64,000 nucleotides of DNA. Source: Histomonas meleagridis (taxonomy: Eukaryota > Parabasalia > Tritrichomonadida > Dientamoebidae). The notes under the pieces were generated by a model. It worked only from the letters and a program-made list of their open reading frames with translations. It ran no database searches and was not told the origin of the DNA. The stretch spans positions 124,001 to 188,000 of the forward strand of contig WSYJ01000113.1 in the NCBI GenBank assembly GCA_020186115.1, in the 5' to 3' direction. Each line of letters opens with the position of its first letter. The first letter of the stretch is position 1. Position numbers and translations under genes: made by a program. Shown piece after piece: positions 1-10,731 of this stretch.

Positions 1-2
1 AT

Positions 3-212
3 AACTATCACTATTTCATTCCGTTGATTGTGTCGTTGATTATGGGCGCTGTGGCATTGAGCCATTTCTTCCCAAATGCTTTCGTAACACCTGCTTTGTT
101 GTGTTTGGCCGCATTGGTGGCTTATATGGTGTGGTTCCCGATTACATATGGAACACCAATTTCGAATAAATTATTCAGTAAGATTATGTTCCATAAATGG
201 ATTTATGAATAA
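3..212 (+). CDS. Protein O-mannosyltransferase (PMT family), C-terminal end
   Basis: Only the last 69 codons are in the window; the frame is open from the left edge. What is seen: two hydrophobic helices, an HYF-type motif (YHYFIPL) before the first helix, and WFPITYG followed by a polar tail that ends in KWIYE. In known PMT proteins the C-terminus has a YHYLP motif before a membrane helix, then PLTYG and a tryptophan-containing tail, so the order of motifs fits. These enzymes move mannose from dolichyl-phosphate-mannose to Ser/Thr of secretory proteins in the ER membrane. The stop is TAA followed by ATAAA, which fits the trichomonad habit of a poly(A) signal overlapping or next to the stop. 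The family call rests on a short stretch. Confidence 0.6.
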   Translation, partial: NYHYFIPLIVSLIMGAVALSHFFPNAFVTPALLCLAALVAYMVWFPITYGTPISNKLFSKIMFHKWIYE

Positions 213-789
213 ATAAAAAAAACACATTTTATTAGTCTATTTCTTTAATTTTGATGTTTTTATTTAAATGTGAATTCGTTTTTCATTTGGTTCTTCTTAA
301 AGAATAATTCTTTCATGAAATATGATGGTGGAATACTGTCTGATTGTTATGAATTTCTTGTTCCAATATTTTTCTGTTTTCCGATATTTTGGTTTCCGTC
401 TAAACGGCCAACAACGATAAAAGCATACAGGGGTTTTTCGGGGTTGCAAGGCCTCATAGAAAATATTGAATGCATTCAATACCATACAAAAATGAAATCT
501 TGATGTGCTTTTATCATCGTAGGTGTAGCCGCAGTACTTGGGGGAAAAACATTAAGGGGGTTGAGGCAGAAGGCCTTCGGGCTTTTCTCTAAATTGCGAA
601 TAAGGTACTCACATCCTGGAATAAATATCTAGGATTTCTCACCCCCAAAATTATCGATTTTTTTTAAAGGTTTATTCTCACAATACTCTTCACTTTTTGA
701 ATATAGAGCCTCAGGAAAAGTTGCAACATTTTCATTCAATATTTTCTACGAGATCTCGTAGATTTTGAACTTTACTTAAATTTTTTAAA
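213..789. other. Intergenic region with a GC-richer patch at about 390-640
   Basis: I see no gene that I can support. The part at 390-640 is clearly less AT-rich than its surroundings and has G-runs (540-570) and a CCCCC run near 652. On the minus strand 330-490 reads as a short sensible peptide (AFIVVGRLDGNQ) in a frame broken by stops, so it may be a decayed gene fragment. Not identified. Confidence 0.3.
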
Positions 790-1803
790 GTTAATAGAAA
801 CAAAAGAAGGATCCATTGAGAGCAAATATAATATATTTTATGTTTTTACACAATTTCTTCTCAGCTTAAATTCACAAGAATCATGTTATATTCTTAATCA
901 ATTAATACAACAAAAATTAATTAGCACAAATGTAGCAAATGAAACAAAATCGATATTTTTTGTTCAATATCTTTCTCAAGATGAAATAAAAAAATAAAAA
1001 TAAATGGTAAAAAGTATAAATATGATCATATAGAATATAAATTTTTAAGGTTTGTAAAACAAAATTATCACAAACTTTCAAAGAATAATTGGGAACTTCA
1101 TAAGCAATATGTTAAAGAAGGAGTTAATAAAAACGAAGTAGCCGAAATAATTCGGAATGATGAAATAGAAAAACTTCAAGAAATGTCATCACAAAATGAT
1201 TTTGATATGAATAAAAAAATTGAACCATCACTTTATGAAAGATGTTCATTTATTAATCAAGAAAATGTTACATTAATTGATTATGCAGCATTTTTTTCTT
1301 CTATTAAATGTTTTAAATTTTTACTTATGAATGGAGCAAATGTAATAAACACAGGTAAATATGCAATTGCAGGTGGAAATGAAGAAATCATTCATTTATG
1401 TGAACAAAATCATTCTTCATTTAAAGATGCATATGAAACAGCAATTGAGTTTCATCGAAATGATATATTTAAATATTTGTATGACAACAAAATTGGAAAG
1501 ATTAATGATAAAACAGAATTAGGAAAAATTTGTGTTTCATTTCAAAATTATGAAATTTTTTCATTTTTAATAGGAGAAGGTATGGAAATTAATGAAGATA
1601 TTATTAACAAATCAGCAAAAATTGGAAATTTATTTCTTGTTAAACATTTTATTGAAGAAAATCAACTTCCAAAAAATATTTTACTTTATTCAACAGAATC
1701 AGGAAATATTGAACTTGTTAAATATATCTTAAATCAAGATGGAATTATTGTCAATTCAAGATATATTTGTTTGTTTTATTTGATATTAATTTTAAGTTTT
1801 TGA
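790..1803 (+). pseudogene. Ankyrin/DUF3447-type protein, decayed N-terminal half
   Basis: The helical N-terminal domain that intact family members carry is recognisable at about 800-1180 (SLNSQESCYILNQL-like, then SKNNWELHKQYVKEG and IRNDEIEKLQEM), but it lacks a start and has stops near 995-1003, so the locus is broken at its front. From 1183 to 1803 a 206-codon open frame encodes the DUF3447-like core (PSLYERCSFINQENVTLIDY, KYAIAGGNEEIIHLCEQNH, FHRNDIFKYLYDNK) and the first ankyrin modules. It ends at the first inter-repeat element. In intact members the ATG lies about 330 codons further upstream than the first internal ATG used here. Whether any product is made is unknown. Confidence 0.7.
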
Positions 1804-3111
1804 CATTTCAAAATAATATTTGGATATTATCCAAATCATTTAGAACAGCACTTATTATTGCAGCTGAAAAAGGTCATATTGAAATATTTAAATTACTTCT
1901 TGAACAAAGAAAAATTGCTGTTAATGCAAAAGATAAAATTTATTTTAATAATTTTATATTTCAAAATAATATTTGGAAATTATTTAAATTATTTAGTACA
2001 GCACTTATGTTAGCATCTAAAAATGGTTATATAGAAATATTTAAATTACTTCTTGAACAAGAAGGAATTGACATTAATGCTAAAGATATTTATTTGTTTT
2101 ATTTGAAATTTATTTTAATAATTTTATATTTCAAAATAATATTTGGAAATTATTTATATTATTTAATACAGCACTTATATATGCAGCTGCATATTATCAT
2201 ATAGAAATAATCAAGTTACTTCTTAATCAAGAAGGAATTGATGTGAATATCAAAAATAATTCTGTTATTTTTTCTTATTTGATGATATTTAAAATTATTT
2301 GAAACAGTACTTGTGTATGCTGCTAGAATTGACAATGTAGAAATATTTAAATCAATTCTTGAGCGAAAACGAATTGATGTTAATGCAAAAGATATTTGTT
2401 TGTATTGTTTTTTATATATTTTTGTTATTTGAAATTTTAAAATAATATTTTGGAATAATTTAGATCATTTAAAACAGAACTTATTAATGCTGCTCGTAGT
2501 AATAACACAGAAATAATTAAATTGTTACTTAAGCAAAAAGGAATTGATGTATACGCTAACATAATTTTATTTATTTATTTTTAATTTATTATAAAAATTT
2601 TGGGATATATCAAAACAATATTTGGAAATTATTCAAACTATTTAGAACTGCACTTATGTATGCATCCAAAAATGGTAACAAAGAAATAGTCAAATTACTT
2701 CTTGAACAAGAAGGAATTGATGTGAATGCTCTAACTTTTTATTTGTTTCTTATGACGCGTATCTTAATTATTTTTATGTACATAATATTATATTTCAAAA
2801 TTATTCAAATTTTTTGAATCAGCACTTACATATGCAATCAGATATGATCATACAGAAATAGTTAAATTACTACTTGAACAAAAAAATATTTATATCGATT
2901 CAACAAATACATGTATATTTTGTATCATGTTTATTATAATAATTTCTAATTTCAAAATAATATTTGGAAATTTTTGTGAGTATTTGAATCACCTTTTTCC
3001 ATTGCAAAAGCAAACAATAATATGGAAATAGTTAAATTACTTCTTGAACATAAAGGGATCAATGATAATGTTAATGTTGAAAATATTTTTTTAATTAATA
3101 TAATATTTTAA
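1804..3111 (+). repeat. Ankyrin-module array with inter-repeat AT-rich elements
   Basis: Roughly eight 30-codon ankyrin modules (pattern TALMLASKNGYIEIFKLLL then EGIDINAKD) alternate with AT-rich elements. Measured by hand the elements are 80, 63, 80, 46, 80, 83 and 82 nt; one further element before the last module was not measured. They share the core TTTCAAAATAATATTTGG and AAATTATTTAAATTATTT. Six of the seven measured elements do not preserve the reading frame, yet the modules stay open. The last module runs into a TAA at 3109-3111. This is the most diverged array in the window, which fits a locus that has also lost its 5' end. Confidence 0.75.
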
Positions 3112-3411
3112 AATAATATTTAAGAAGCATAAAAAGAAAAAAGATAAATGCGTCCATTTTTAAACAAAAAATAAAACATAATATTAAATGAGAATTAAAA
3201 AAAACAAATTGTGCAAACATTTTATAATTAAAAAACTGTAGTCAAGTATTATAATGCTCTTTTGATTTATAGTTCAGTTTAATGATTGTTATGCAAATAA
3301 AAAATTTAAAAAGTATATTAAAAAGTGCATTAAACTAACTATGATTTTGTTGATAAAAAGTGACATAATAAACAGCTCTTTATCGCCCGTTTATTAAGCA
3401 ATAACAACTTG
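3112..3411. other. Intergenic, AT-rich
   Basis: No open frame or RNA gene that I can support. It separates the decayed ankyrin locus from the hypothetical gene at 3412 and should hold that gene's promoter; I see no clear AACGGTTA motif here. Confidence 0.4.
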
Positions 3412-4434
3412 ATGCAGCAAACTGAGCAAAAGCCTCCGATAAAAACAGATAAAACCTCAACAATTTCACTTTCCCTCAACCAAAGACCTCTTCCTACAAC
3501 ATCGGTTCCACTTTCATTTCGGCCAATCAAAGATAATTATGGTGTTGATTATTTTCCAAGCCATGCATTTGATGCAAATAACCTGAAACCAATTTCTCCT
3601 TTAATTGCTTCCCAAGTTCATAGAATTGATCTTCCTTATTCCAAAGCCTTTGCACATTCAAGTTATCATTTACCTATTTCTCAAAAACCACTTGCATTTT
3701 CCAAGCTCCTTAAAAAGAATGCTATTCTTGAGTACTTTAAAAGGATAGCCGATGAGAATAATGCAACATTTTCAGTTGATGCCATCAAAGTTATCACTCA
3801 AAATGTATCTGTTTTACTTTGTAAAATTGTTTTAGCTGCTGGTCAATCATCACGTCAACGTACCAATTATTATGTCCCACCAGTAAGCGAAAGACAAATC
3901 ACACTTTCACCGAAAATTTCGCAATACTTCCTTTCCCTTGAATTGTGCTATTCTAACACGCTCAGGAAGCACGCTTTCGTCCCAAACACTGATGCGGATG
4001 AAGACGACCGTTACGAACCGTTGTTTTTATCGATCGACTTAAAGAAGAACCAACCGTTTCTACCTAGCGAGAATTCGAACGAAGCTCTTGAGACAAGGCA
4101 CCAAATATATAAAATAACAAACCAATTAAAGCAGATAGGAACAATGAATAAGAACTTTGCCCATGAAAATGAAGGATATACATATCTAAAAGAAGTTGAA
4201 AATGTAAGCAGTAAGTTTAAGAGCCAACCTCAGCCAAAGGTAGGACAGTTTAGTGCACACGCTGCAGAGGTTTTCGGTGGAAAAGCTGAAGAAGATCAAA
4301 AATTGAATAACAGAAGAATCGAGCCAAGAGATGTGTTTTATTCTCTTAACTTCTTTCCAAAGTGCATAAGGGCAATGGAACAAAAGTTGCGACAATCTTA
4401 TTTTGCAGAAGATGAAATTGTAAATAAACAATAA
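3412..4434 (+). CDS. Hypothetical protein, possible histone-fold segment
   Basis: 340 codons from the ATG at 3412; the preceding in-frame codon is TTG and was not used. The base composition and codon use are those of a real gene. The N-terminal 75 residues are polar and Pro/Ser-rich, with a basic, disordered look. Residues about 100-150 (KLLKKNAILEYFKRIA ... DAIKVITQNVSVLL ... AAGQSSRQR) form a helix-turn-helix pattern that faintly resembles the histone fold of TAF4-type TFIID subunits; I give this little weight. The C-terminal third is charged. The stop is TAA followed by AC, giving TAAAC. Function unknown. Confidence 0.6.
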   Translation: MQQTEQKPPIKTDKTSTISLSLNQRPLPTTSVPLSFRPIKDNYGVDYFPSHAFDANNLKPISPLIASQVHRIDLPYSKAFAHSSYHLPISQKPLAFSKLLKKNAILEYFKRIADENNATFSVDAIKVITQNVSVLLCKIVLAAGQSSRQRTNYYVPPVSERQITLSPKISQYFLSLELCYSNTLRKHAFVPNTDADEDDRYEPLFLSIDLKKNQPFLPSENSNEALETRHQIYKITNQLKQIGTMNKNFAHENEGYTYLKEVENVSSKFKSQPQPKVGQFSAHAAEVFGGKAEEDQKLNNRRIEPRDVFYSLNFFPKCIRAMEQKLRQSYFAEDEIVNKQ

Positions 4435-4660
4435 ACGACTTTTATTTGAAATTTTTACGCAATTACCGCAGTGGTATTACTGCTCATTGAGTCAGCTCCA
4501 TGTTTGAAATAGATAATTAGGATACAACCAAAAGATCAGTCGTAATTTTGGATTTAGCAAAAACTAATGGTTAACCATTCGGTGAAAAATTCAGAGATTT
4601 TATTTATTTAGCTTTATTAAATGCAATTCCGATCCGATCTGTTTGTTAAATACAGAAAAT

Positions 4661-6749
4661 TTAAGGTTCATAACTGATCTCTTTTTTGTTCTTTCTTCTA
4701 ACAACAAGGACAATAATAACAACAACAACTGCAATTACGACAATAGCAACAGGAACTGCTATCGCCACTGCTGTGTTGGTGTTATCTTTGGAGTCGTCTC
4801 CTCCATTTGATTACATTTCTTTGTTTTTGGCAATCGCTTCTTGTAATATCTGATTAAACTCTTGTTCTGATTGGGCATTGTTTAACTTATCAATGTACTC
4901 TTGCTGCAAATCGCCCAAATTTTCCAACTTTCCGATGTCTTGTTTAACTGTTTCTTTTTTATTTGATTTTATTTCTTCATTTTGTGATTGCGCTTTTGCA
5001 ACAATTTCATTTAATTCTGCAATTGAGTTTGCATTTGAAATTTGTGCTGTATAATTCAATTTGTTTTCTTCTTCCAAAAACAAATTATTAATTTTGTTCT
5101 TTGCTGATTCCTTTTGCGCTTTTTCATTTTCATTTGCTGCAGATTCTGCACTTGAAATAATTTCACTTAATTCTGCTTGCGATTTTGCATTTGATATTTG
5201 TTTAATGTAATTTGCTTTATTTTCTTCTTCTAAAAACTTTAATTCGTTAATTTTATTATTTGCTGTTGCTTTTTGTGCTTTTTCATTTTCATTTGCTGCA
5301 GCTTTTGCATCAGCAACAATTTTGTCTGTATCTTCTTTTGATTCTGCATTTGAAATTTGTTTAATGTAATTTGCTTTATTTTCTTCATCTAAAAACTTTA
5401 ACTCATTAATTATTCTTAATGCATCATCTTTAAAGATCCTTCATAATCTGAAAATGCCTTATTTCCAATTGATTGTACTGATCCCAATTTATCTTTGCAT
5501 TTTTCATATGTCAGTTACTTTACATTATAAAATGCATAAGCACCAATAGATGTAACACCTTCTTCAAATTTAAGATTTGTAATGTCATTAAAGAAGTTCT
5601 TCCATGGAACAAGTGTTTCGTTTTCGAAATCGCGCATTTGTCCATTTCCTTTAATCGTAAGAAGCCCATTTTTCACTGTCCACCTAAGATTTGATCCAAT
5701 TAATCCAGAGTCTGTTGCTTCCATTTGATATAATATTGGTTTATCTATAGGTTCCATATAAACATGTTTCTTATACTGATAATCATAATCGGTAATTGGG
5801 AATCCCCATTCTAATTCACTATAAATATATTTATATTCCTTCCTATGATAAGAAGCATTGATTCCCCTTAAGAACAATCCTTCTAGAGAACTTGTGCTGT
5901 CGAATGCATACCATTCTTCGCCAAGATGAACCCAATTCCATGCGTGTTTACTTGACGTCACTCCAACTACAGAAAAGCCTTCAATACCTGCGCGATTGAA
6001 GAAGAGTGTCGATATAGCTGAGTAGCCTTGGCATACAGTTTTATGTAAGAACAGTGCCGTATACCTGAATTTCCATTTTGAGGTATACCGGCATATTCAA
6101 CATTATCACTAATCCACCACCAAATAACAACTAGTTTTTCGTAATCCGTGTGTAGATCATTGTTAGCACCATACCCGGTAAAATTACCTGTTGCTTGCTT
6201 ACTTCTTGACGAGAAATACGTTCATGTTCTACACTGGTCATGAGAGAAGATGTATAGTCCATGATAATTGTGTAGTAACCTTTATATTGATTATAATTAT
6301 GATTAGGTTGGAGCCACTGACTTTTAAGTGTCAAACCATTATTAGATATTTTTAAATATCTATAATATGACAAGTCAACTTGTATCATATATTCGAGTGA
6401 ATCATTATATGCTTGCGTGAAATATCCTTTCCAGTAATCTCCAGCATCACCAAAATTTACATCTTCAGGAAGGCCTGTCATTTTATAATGTTCTTCAGGA
6501 GTCATAGTGAGAGTTATTTTTACACTCATCCTCCATGTCACAAGTTTTTTAGGAGAAATTCTATAATTTCATCATATCGGTCATGCGTGTAGTTTAGAAT
6601 GGTGAGATCATCGACTTCTTCGGGCCTAAGATGTCGATTGACCATAAATCTTCAATAGTATAATTAAGATTTATAACAGCATGAGCATGCGTTGGAAAAA
6701 TTATAGATGCGGATAATATTATCATCAGAATCTTCGTAATTAGAGTCAT
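4661..6749 (-). pseudogene. Broken surface protein: transglutaminase-like, BspA LRR, GA-like repeats, membrane tail
   Basis: Reading 3'-5' on the plus strand, the locus starts with ATG at 6749 and a clear signal peptide (MTLITKILMIILSAS, cleavage near AHA). After it come a region of unknown fold, then a transglutaminase-like core with the catalytic Cys context VCQGYSA, the His context KHAWNWVHLG and the Asp context WYAFDST. A BspA-type leucine-rich unit (GVTSIGAYAFYNV) follows, then four GA-module-like repeats, one membrane helix (IAVPVAIVVIAVVVVIIVLV) and a basic tail. The frame is broken at about 6620, 6545 and 6070-6110, by a TAA near 5515, by a shift near 5415 and by a TAA at 4811. All parts remain recognisable, so the inactivation looks recent. 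Intact relatives would be cell-surface proteins. Confidence 0.75.
4811..5425 (-). repeat. Four GA-module-like helical repeats inside the broken surface protein
   Basis: Three near-identical units of about 50 residues (pattern INELKFLEEENKANYIKQIS, N-A-x-S, then an Ala/Glu/Lys linker) and a fourth, more diverged unit (KLENLGDLQQEYIDKLNNAQ). The pattern of a three-helix unit with a conserved Y-I-x-x-I-x-x-A core resembles the GA modules of bacterial wall proteins. Similarity is by eye; bacterial origin is inference. Confidence 0.55.
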
Positions 6750-6879
6750 TAATGACAAATACTTTTATTAGAAAATATAAAAATGATAAAATTTGAACGA
6801 TATTTATTGAATTGTTGTAAAAACGTTTGATGAGGTTTTTGTAAGGGTTTTTGTTAGGTCAAAATTATTAAAATAAATA

Positions 6880-7543
6880 TCTGCCTCTATAAGTGCTGTA
6901 TTAAATAATATAAATAATTTCCAAATATTATTTTGAAATATTAAATTATTATAATAAATTTTAAATATAACAAATAAATACTTTTAGCATTAACATCAAT
7001 TCCTTCTTGTTCAAAAAGTAATTTAACTATTTCTGTACGACTATAACCAGATGCTAAAATAAGTGCCGTATTAAACAATTTAAATAATTTCCAAATATTA
7101 TTTTGAAATATAAAATTATTAATATAAATTTTTTATATAACAAATAAATATCTTTAGCATTAATATCAATTCCTTTTTGTTCAAGAAGTAATTTAACCAT
7201 TCCGATGTGATTTTTTTCTGTTTCAAAATATAATATCGATTTAAATAATGAAAATAATTACCTAATACATATTTAAAATATCAGTTAATGTTTGTATGTT
7301 ACTTATATAATATCCAAAGTTTTTAAATGGAATTTTGTTTGTAATTACATATGTTAATAAATGTTGTTGATTGTTTTGATCTAATTTTTCGATTTTGTTT
7401 TCATAAATATATTTAAAGATATCATTTCGATGAAATTTAATTGCTATTTCATAAACATCGTCAAATGTTGAATGATTTTGTTCACATAAATAAATAATTT
7501 CAAGATTTCCACCTGCAATTGCATACTTACATGTGTTTTCGAC
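6880..7543 (-). repeat. Remnant ankyrin-module array, minus strand
   Basis: At least three modules in reverse orientation (for example INAKDIYLLY and EIVKLLFEQEGID contexts) alternate with the AT-rich elements seen in the other loci, with the AAATAATATTTGGAAATTATTT core visible. Near 7240-7300 the array loses its regular pattern. It is the downstream part of the broken gene at 7544-8246. Confidence 0.65.
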
Positions 7544-8246
7544 TTATGCATTAATCATTAATAAATATTTAAAACATTGAATTGCTCCAAAAAATGCTGC
7601 AAAATCAATTAATGTGACATTTTCTTTGTTAATAAATGAATATCTTTCATAAAGTGATGGTTTAATGATTTGATTAAAATCGAAATCTTCTTGTGTTGAT
7701 ATTTCTTGAAGTTTCTCATTTTTCATAATTATTTTTAAATTCTTTATTTAATGGATCTTTAGAATCGTTTTTCTTGTTTTCCTCTTCAGTTTTATAATGT
7801 GCAAAATAATTGGTATTAAAGTTTTTGGTAATATTTATATTAATTAATTCTTTCTCAATCAGTTTTTCAATGATATAATATGTCTCTTGTGTATTAAATT
7901 CTGATATATAATTAGTAAAAATTTCAATAATTTTTGGATTGTTGTGAATAATTTCTTCTTCTTGTGTTTGAATTTCTTGTAAATAATTGAAATATGTTCG
8001 GATTGATTCTCTTTGAGATGAAAATGCAGAATAAACTAAAACAATTATACAATAATTAAATGTACAAGGAAAATCTTTATCAAATAAATTCATTGTTTTT
8101 GCAACAGAAATTTCAAAGTTTTTTTCTGTAAGATTAAATATGATCTGTTCTAAAGAAATCAACTTTTGCATATACATAGATTGGCTTTTGATTGATGCAT
8201 TATTTGCTTCATTTTCTGATTCAAGTGTTTGTGCGCTTTCAGTCAT
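7544..8246 (-). pseudogene. Ankyrin/DUF3447-type protein with internal deletion
   Basis: The most likely start is the ATG at 8246 (MTESAQTLESEN), which aligns with the N-terminus of the intact member at 40290; an in-frame ATG at 8330 adds a segment without counterpart. The helical domain is intact down to FKNNYEK, where a TGA ends the frame near 7716. The next frame resumes at EKLQEISTQEDFDFN, so the conserved stretch around NNWELHKQLIKEG is deleted (about 40 residues). The core then stops again at 7544 (LLMINA) before the KYAIAGGN motif. Two breaks make this a pseudogene. Confidence 0.7.
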
Positions 8247-8487
8247 TAAAATGTAACTTTTTTTGATTTCAAATGAACGATATGTATCGTACTCCTGAAA
8301 GATCTTTTTGGAGCAGTTTACATTTTTCATATTCTGATTTTGGTTTTATTTTTCTTCAAAACAAAATCAAATCCAAAGATTTCAACAAAATTTCAGAGAA
8401 CACATTTAGTCAAAAAACAAAAACATACAAATATATAAAATCTTTCAAGATAAAAATTCATCAAATTTCACAAAAACATCTGGAATA

Positions 8488-8598
8488 ATGACAAGCAAAG
8501 ATAATTTAATTCTCACCGTAGTAACTATTGGAACACTACTTATAGCTTTAATTATTTTTAGTGAGTTTGTTATAATGTATTGTCGAAGAATAAATTGA
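8488..8598 (+). CDS. Possible small single-span membrane peptide (36 aa)
   Basis: ATG at 8488 followed by a short polar start (MTSKDN), one convincing hydrophobic helix (LILTVVTIGTLLIALIIF) and a basic end (YCRRIN). It resembles the membrane tail of a trichomonad surface protein and could be the last piece of a decayed one. It lies in a gap of 550 bases between two decayed ankyrin loci. Weak call: short open frames with hydrophobic content arise easily in AT-rich DNA. Confidence 0.2.
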   Translation: MTSKDNLILTVVTIGTLLIALIIFSEFVIMYCRRIN

Positions 8599-8799
8599 GA
8601 AAGAAAGAGATAAAAACGTAAAGTCAGATAAGTACTCATGAGTTTGGTTTTTAAAAAGTGATCCTATTAATTCTTTGAGGTAATTGCATTTCATAGATTA
8701 TTTACATATAAAATAAATTTCTATACATAATATATCCTCTAATATAAATAAAATTTGTTACAAAGCTTTATCAGAGATCATTTAAATAACATATTAAAT

Positions 8800-9560
8800 A
8801 TTTTTAGCTTTAACACCAATTCCTTCTTTTTCAAGAAGCAATTTAATTATTTCTGTTATGACCATATTGAGATGCTAGCATAAGTGCTGTTTCAAATAAT
8901 TTTCAAATATTATTTTGAAATCCAAAATTATTAAAATAAACGCAAAAATAAAACAAATAAATATTTTTAGTATTAATATCAATTTCTTTTTGTTTAAGTA
9001 AAAAGTTAAATATTTCAGTATTTAAAAATTTATTAGTTAAAAATAATACTACAAACTCATTGGAATTTTTAATTTTTTCAATTTTATTTTCATAAAGATA
9101 ATGAAAGATATCATTTCGATGAAATTTAATTGCTGTAGCAGCTTTTAAAAGACGAATGATTTTGTTCGCATAAATGAATGATTTCTTCATTTCCACCAGC
9201 AGCTGCATATTTACCTGTGTTATTTACATTTGAATTATTCATAAGTAAATATTTAAAACATTTAACTGAAGAAAAAAATGCTGCATAATCAATTAATGTA
9301 ACATTTTCTTGATTAATAAAAGAACATCTTTCATAGAGTGATGGTTCAATAGTTTGGCTAAAGTCAAAGTTTGTTTGTGATGACATTTATTGAAGTTTAT
9401 CGATTTAGATCCAATTATTTTTGAAATTTCATTTGGATTATGTCCTTCTTTAACATATTGCTTATGAAGTTCCCAATCATTCTTTGATAATTCTTCATAA
9501 CTTTTATTATGATATTTATAATATTTGTAGTGATTTCTTAAAATGCTTGTTGGTTTGTTT
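8800..9560 (-). pseudogene. Decayed ankyrin/DUF3447 fragment
   Basis: The linker motif (SKNDWELHKQYVKEGHNP) is at about 9420-9490 and is followed by a frame change, then by the DUF3447-like core from 9386 to 9126 (MSSQTNFDFSQTIEPSLYER, KYAAAGGNEEIIHLCEQ). A small deletion at about 9140 joins HSSFK to a shifted frame, which continues as AIKFHRNDIFHYLYENKIEK down to 8903. Below that one or two ankyrin modules remain. There is no N-terminal helical domain upstream. Clearly non-functional. Confidence 0.7.
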
Positions 9561-10002
9561 GGAAAATGATGTGAAAAATAAAAATTGTTTTTATTTTCAA
9601 CTTGTTTTTGATAAAACGATCAAATGTCATTCATTTAAAATTGTTATGAATGGCACCTTACCCACAGTGAACACGAATTAGGCGCGCCTACAAAAAAAGT
9701 TCTGTTTGACCTCATCCAACCACTCTCTAGTTGGCACCATTTTATCTTCATTATGATTATTCAATGAAAAAGCAAAACAAATATTCTGTGTTAAAACACA
9801 TTGCTTTCAATGCTACTTATTCACAAACTAACCAAAAACCATAAAAAAATTTTTTTTATTTTTCTTCACATATTTCGAAACTTAATCACCAACATTATTA
9901 ACTATCATTCACACAATTTGATCCTGCATACGTGTTCATCAAGCTGGTAAAAAGGAATAAATTCCGTTGTCGGTGCATTTTCAAATATATTGTCACAGAA
10001 AA
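9561..10002. other. Intergenic region
   Basis: AT-rich with no gene that I can support. It contains the palindrome at 9679-9690 and a poly-T stretch near 9847-9865. A possible upstream region for the short frame at 10003. Confidence 0.35.
9679..9690. repeat. 12-bp perfect GC-rich palindrome
   Basis: TAGGCGCGCCTA is a perfect palindrome, eight of its twelve bases G or C, within very AT-rich DNA. Confidence 0.5.
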
Positions 10003-10194
10003 ATGTTTTATATATTTTTTATCTTTTTTAGTTTTGTATGTATTGGATTGTGTTCTTTTTCGAATAAAAATCTCATTTTCGCATGTTACATAATCGTTGC
10101 GCTATGTGATGAAGGCACAGGAACTTTCATGCGTGCGCTTCGTAATGCTTACCCTGCGGCCATTCTTGGGGTTGATGATGTTATGCTGATGTGA
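10003..10194 (+). CDS. Short open frame with membrane helix and conserved-looking end
   Basis: From the ATG at 10003 the frame gives 63 residues: a hydrophobic start (IFFIFFSFVCIGLC) and then, from 10095, a segment of much higher GC and normal codon use (VALCDEGTGTFMRALRNAYP, then ILGVDDVMLM). The second half looks like the C-terminal end of a real protein; the first half is low-complexity and may not be coding. I do not recognise the family. It could be the last exon or the remnant of a decayed gene. Confidence 0.25.
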   Translation: MFYIFFIFFSFVCIGLCSFSNKNLIFACYIIVALCDEGTGTFMRALRNAYPAAILGVDDVMLM

Positions 10195-10694
10195 TAATAC
10201 TGTTTAAGGTTTCAAATGTGTTCATTTCCTTGGTTACTTTATTGACATTGATTTTGTTGTTGTTGAAGGAAAAAGAAACAAAAAAAGTTTTAAATATAAA
10301 TTTATTCTTTATAGTTTTACTCGAACAATTTATATAAATTTTAGTCCAACGATTCATTATTGTGATTCTATTTACAAAAATTAATGTCACTAAATATTTA
10401 GAAAAAAGAATTAGTATACAATTATTTAAATTAATTTGCCGATGAATCCATCATTGCTTGTAAAAAATGATGCGACTTTATGGTTTTTCGATATCATTTT
10501 AATATGCTTGCATTCAGTAAGTTTGAAATAATTTTGATAATCGTATCATTTTTTTTTTTGATTTCTTAAAAATATATATTTAAATGTGACATAGTTTCTA
10601 AAGGTTCTTGTATGTTTCCAGCTATTAAAAAATAAACTAATTCCTACATTTTTTTTAAGATTTTGCCATGAAATTGGACGTTAAATGAGGACAA
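10195..10694. other. Intergenic, AT-rich
   Basis: No gene that I can support; homopolymer T tracts at about 10550-10560 and 10650-10656. Contains the upstream region of RPS2. Confidence 0.4.
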
Positions 10695-10714
10695 ATAACC
10701 GTTTTAACGGTTAT
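10695..10714 (+). promoter_or_regulatory. Palindromic Myb-type motif upstream of RPS2
   Basis: ATAACCGTT-TT-AACGGTTAT is a perfect inverted repeat of 9-bp arms, 18 bases before the RPS2 ATG. Trichomonad promoters use Myb-type recognition elements of the TAACGATA kind (established for T. vaginalis Myb proteins); AACGGTTA is the general Myb-binding core. Function here is inferred. Confidence 0.5.
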
Positions 10715-10731
10715 GGCCTTCCTTTTGTTCA

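Noticed and set aside
270-503. A 77-codon frame at the left end
   Set aside because: Low complexity, no ATG context or domain; probably chance in or beside a decayed segment.
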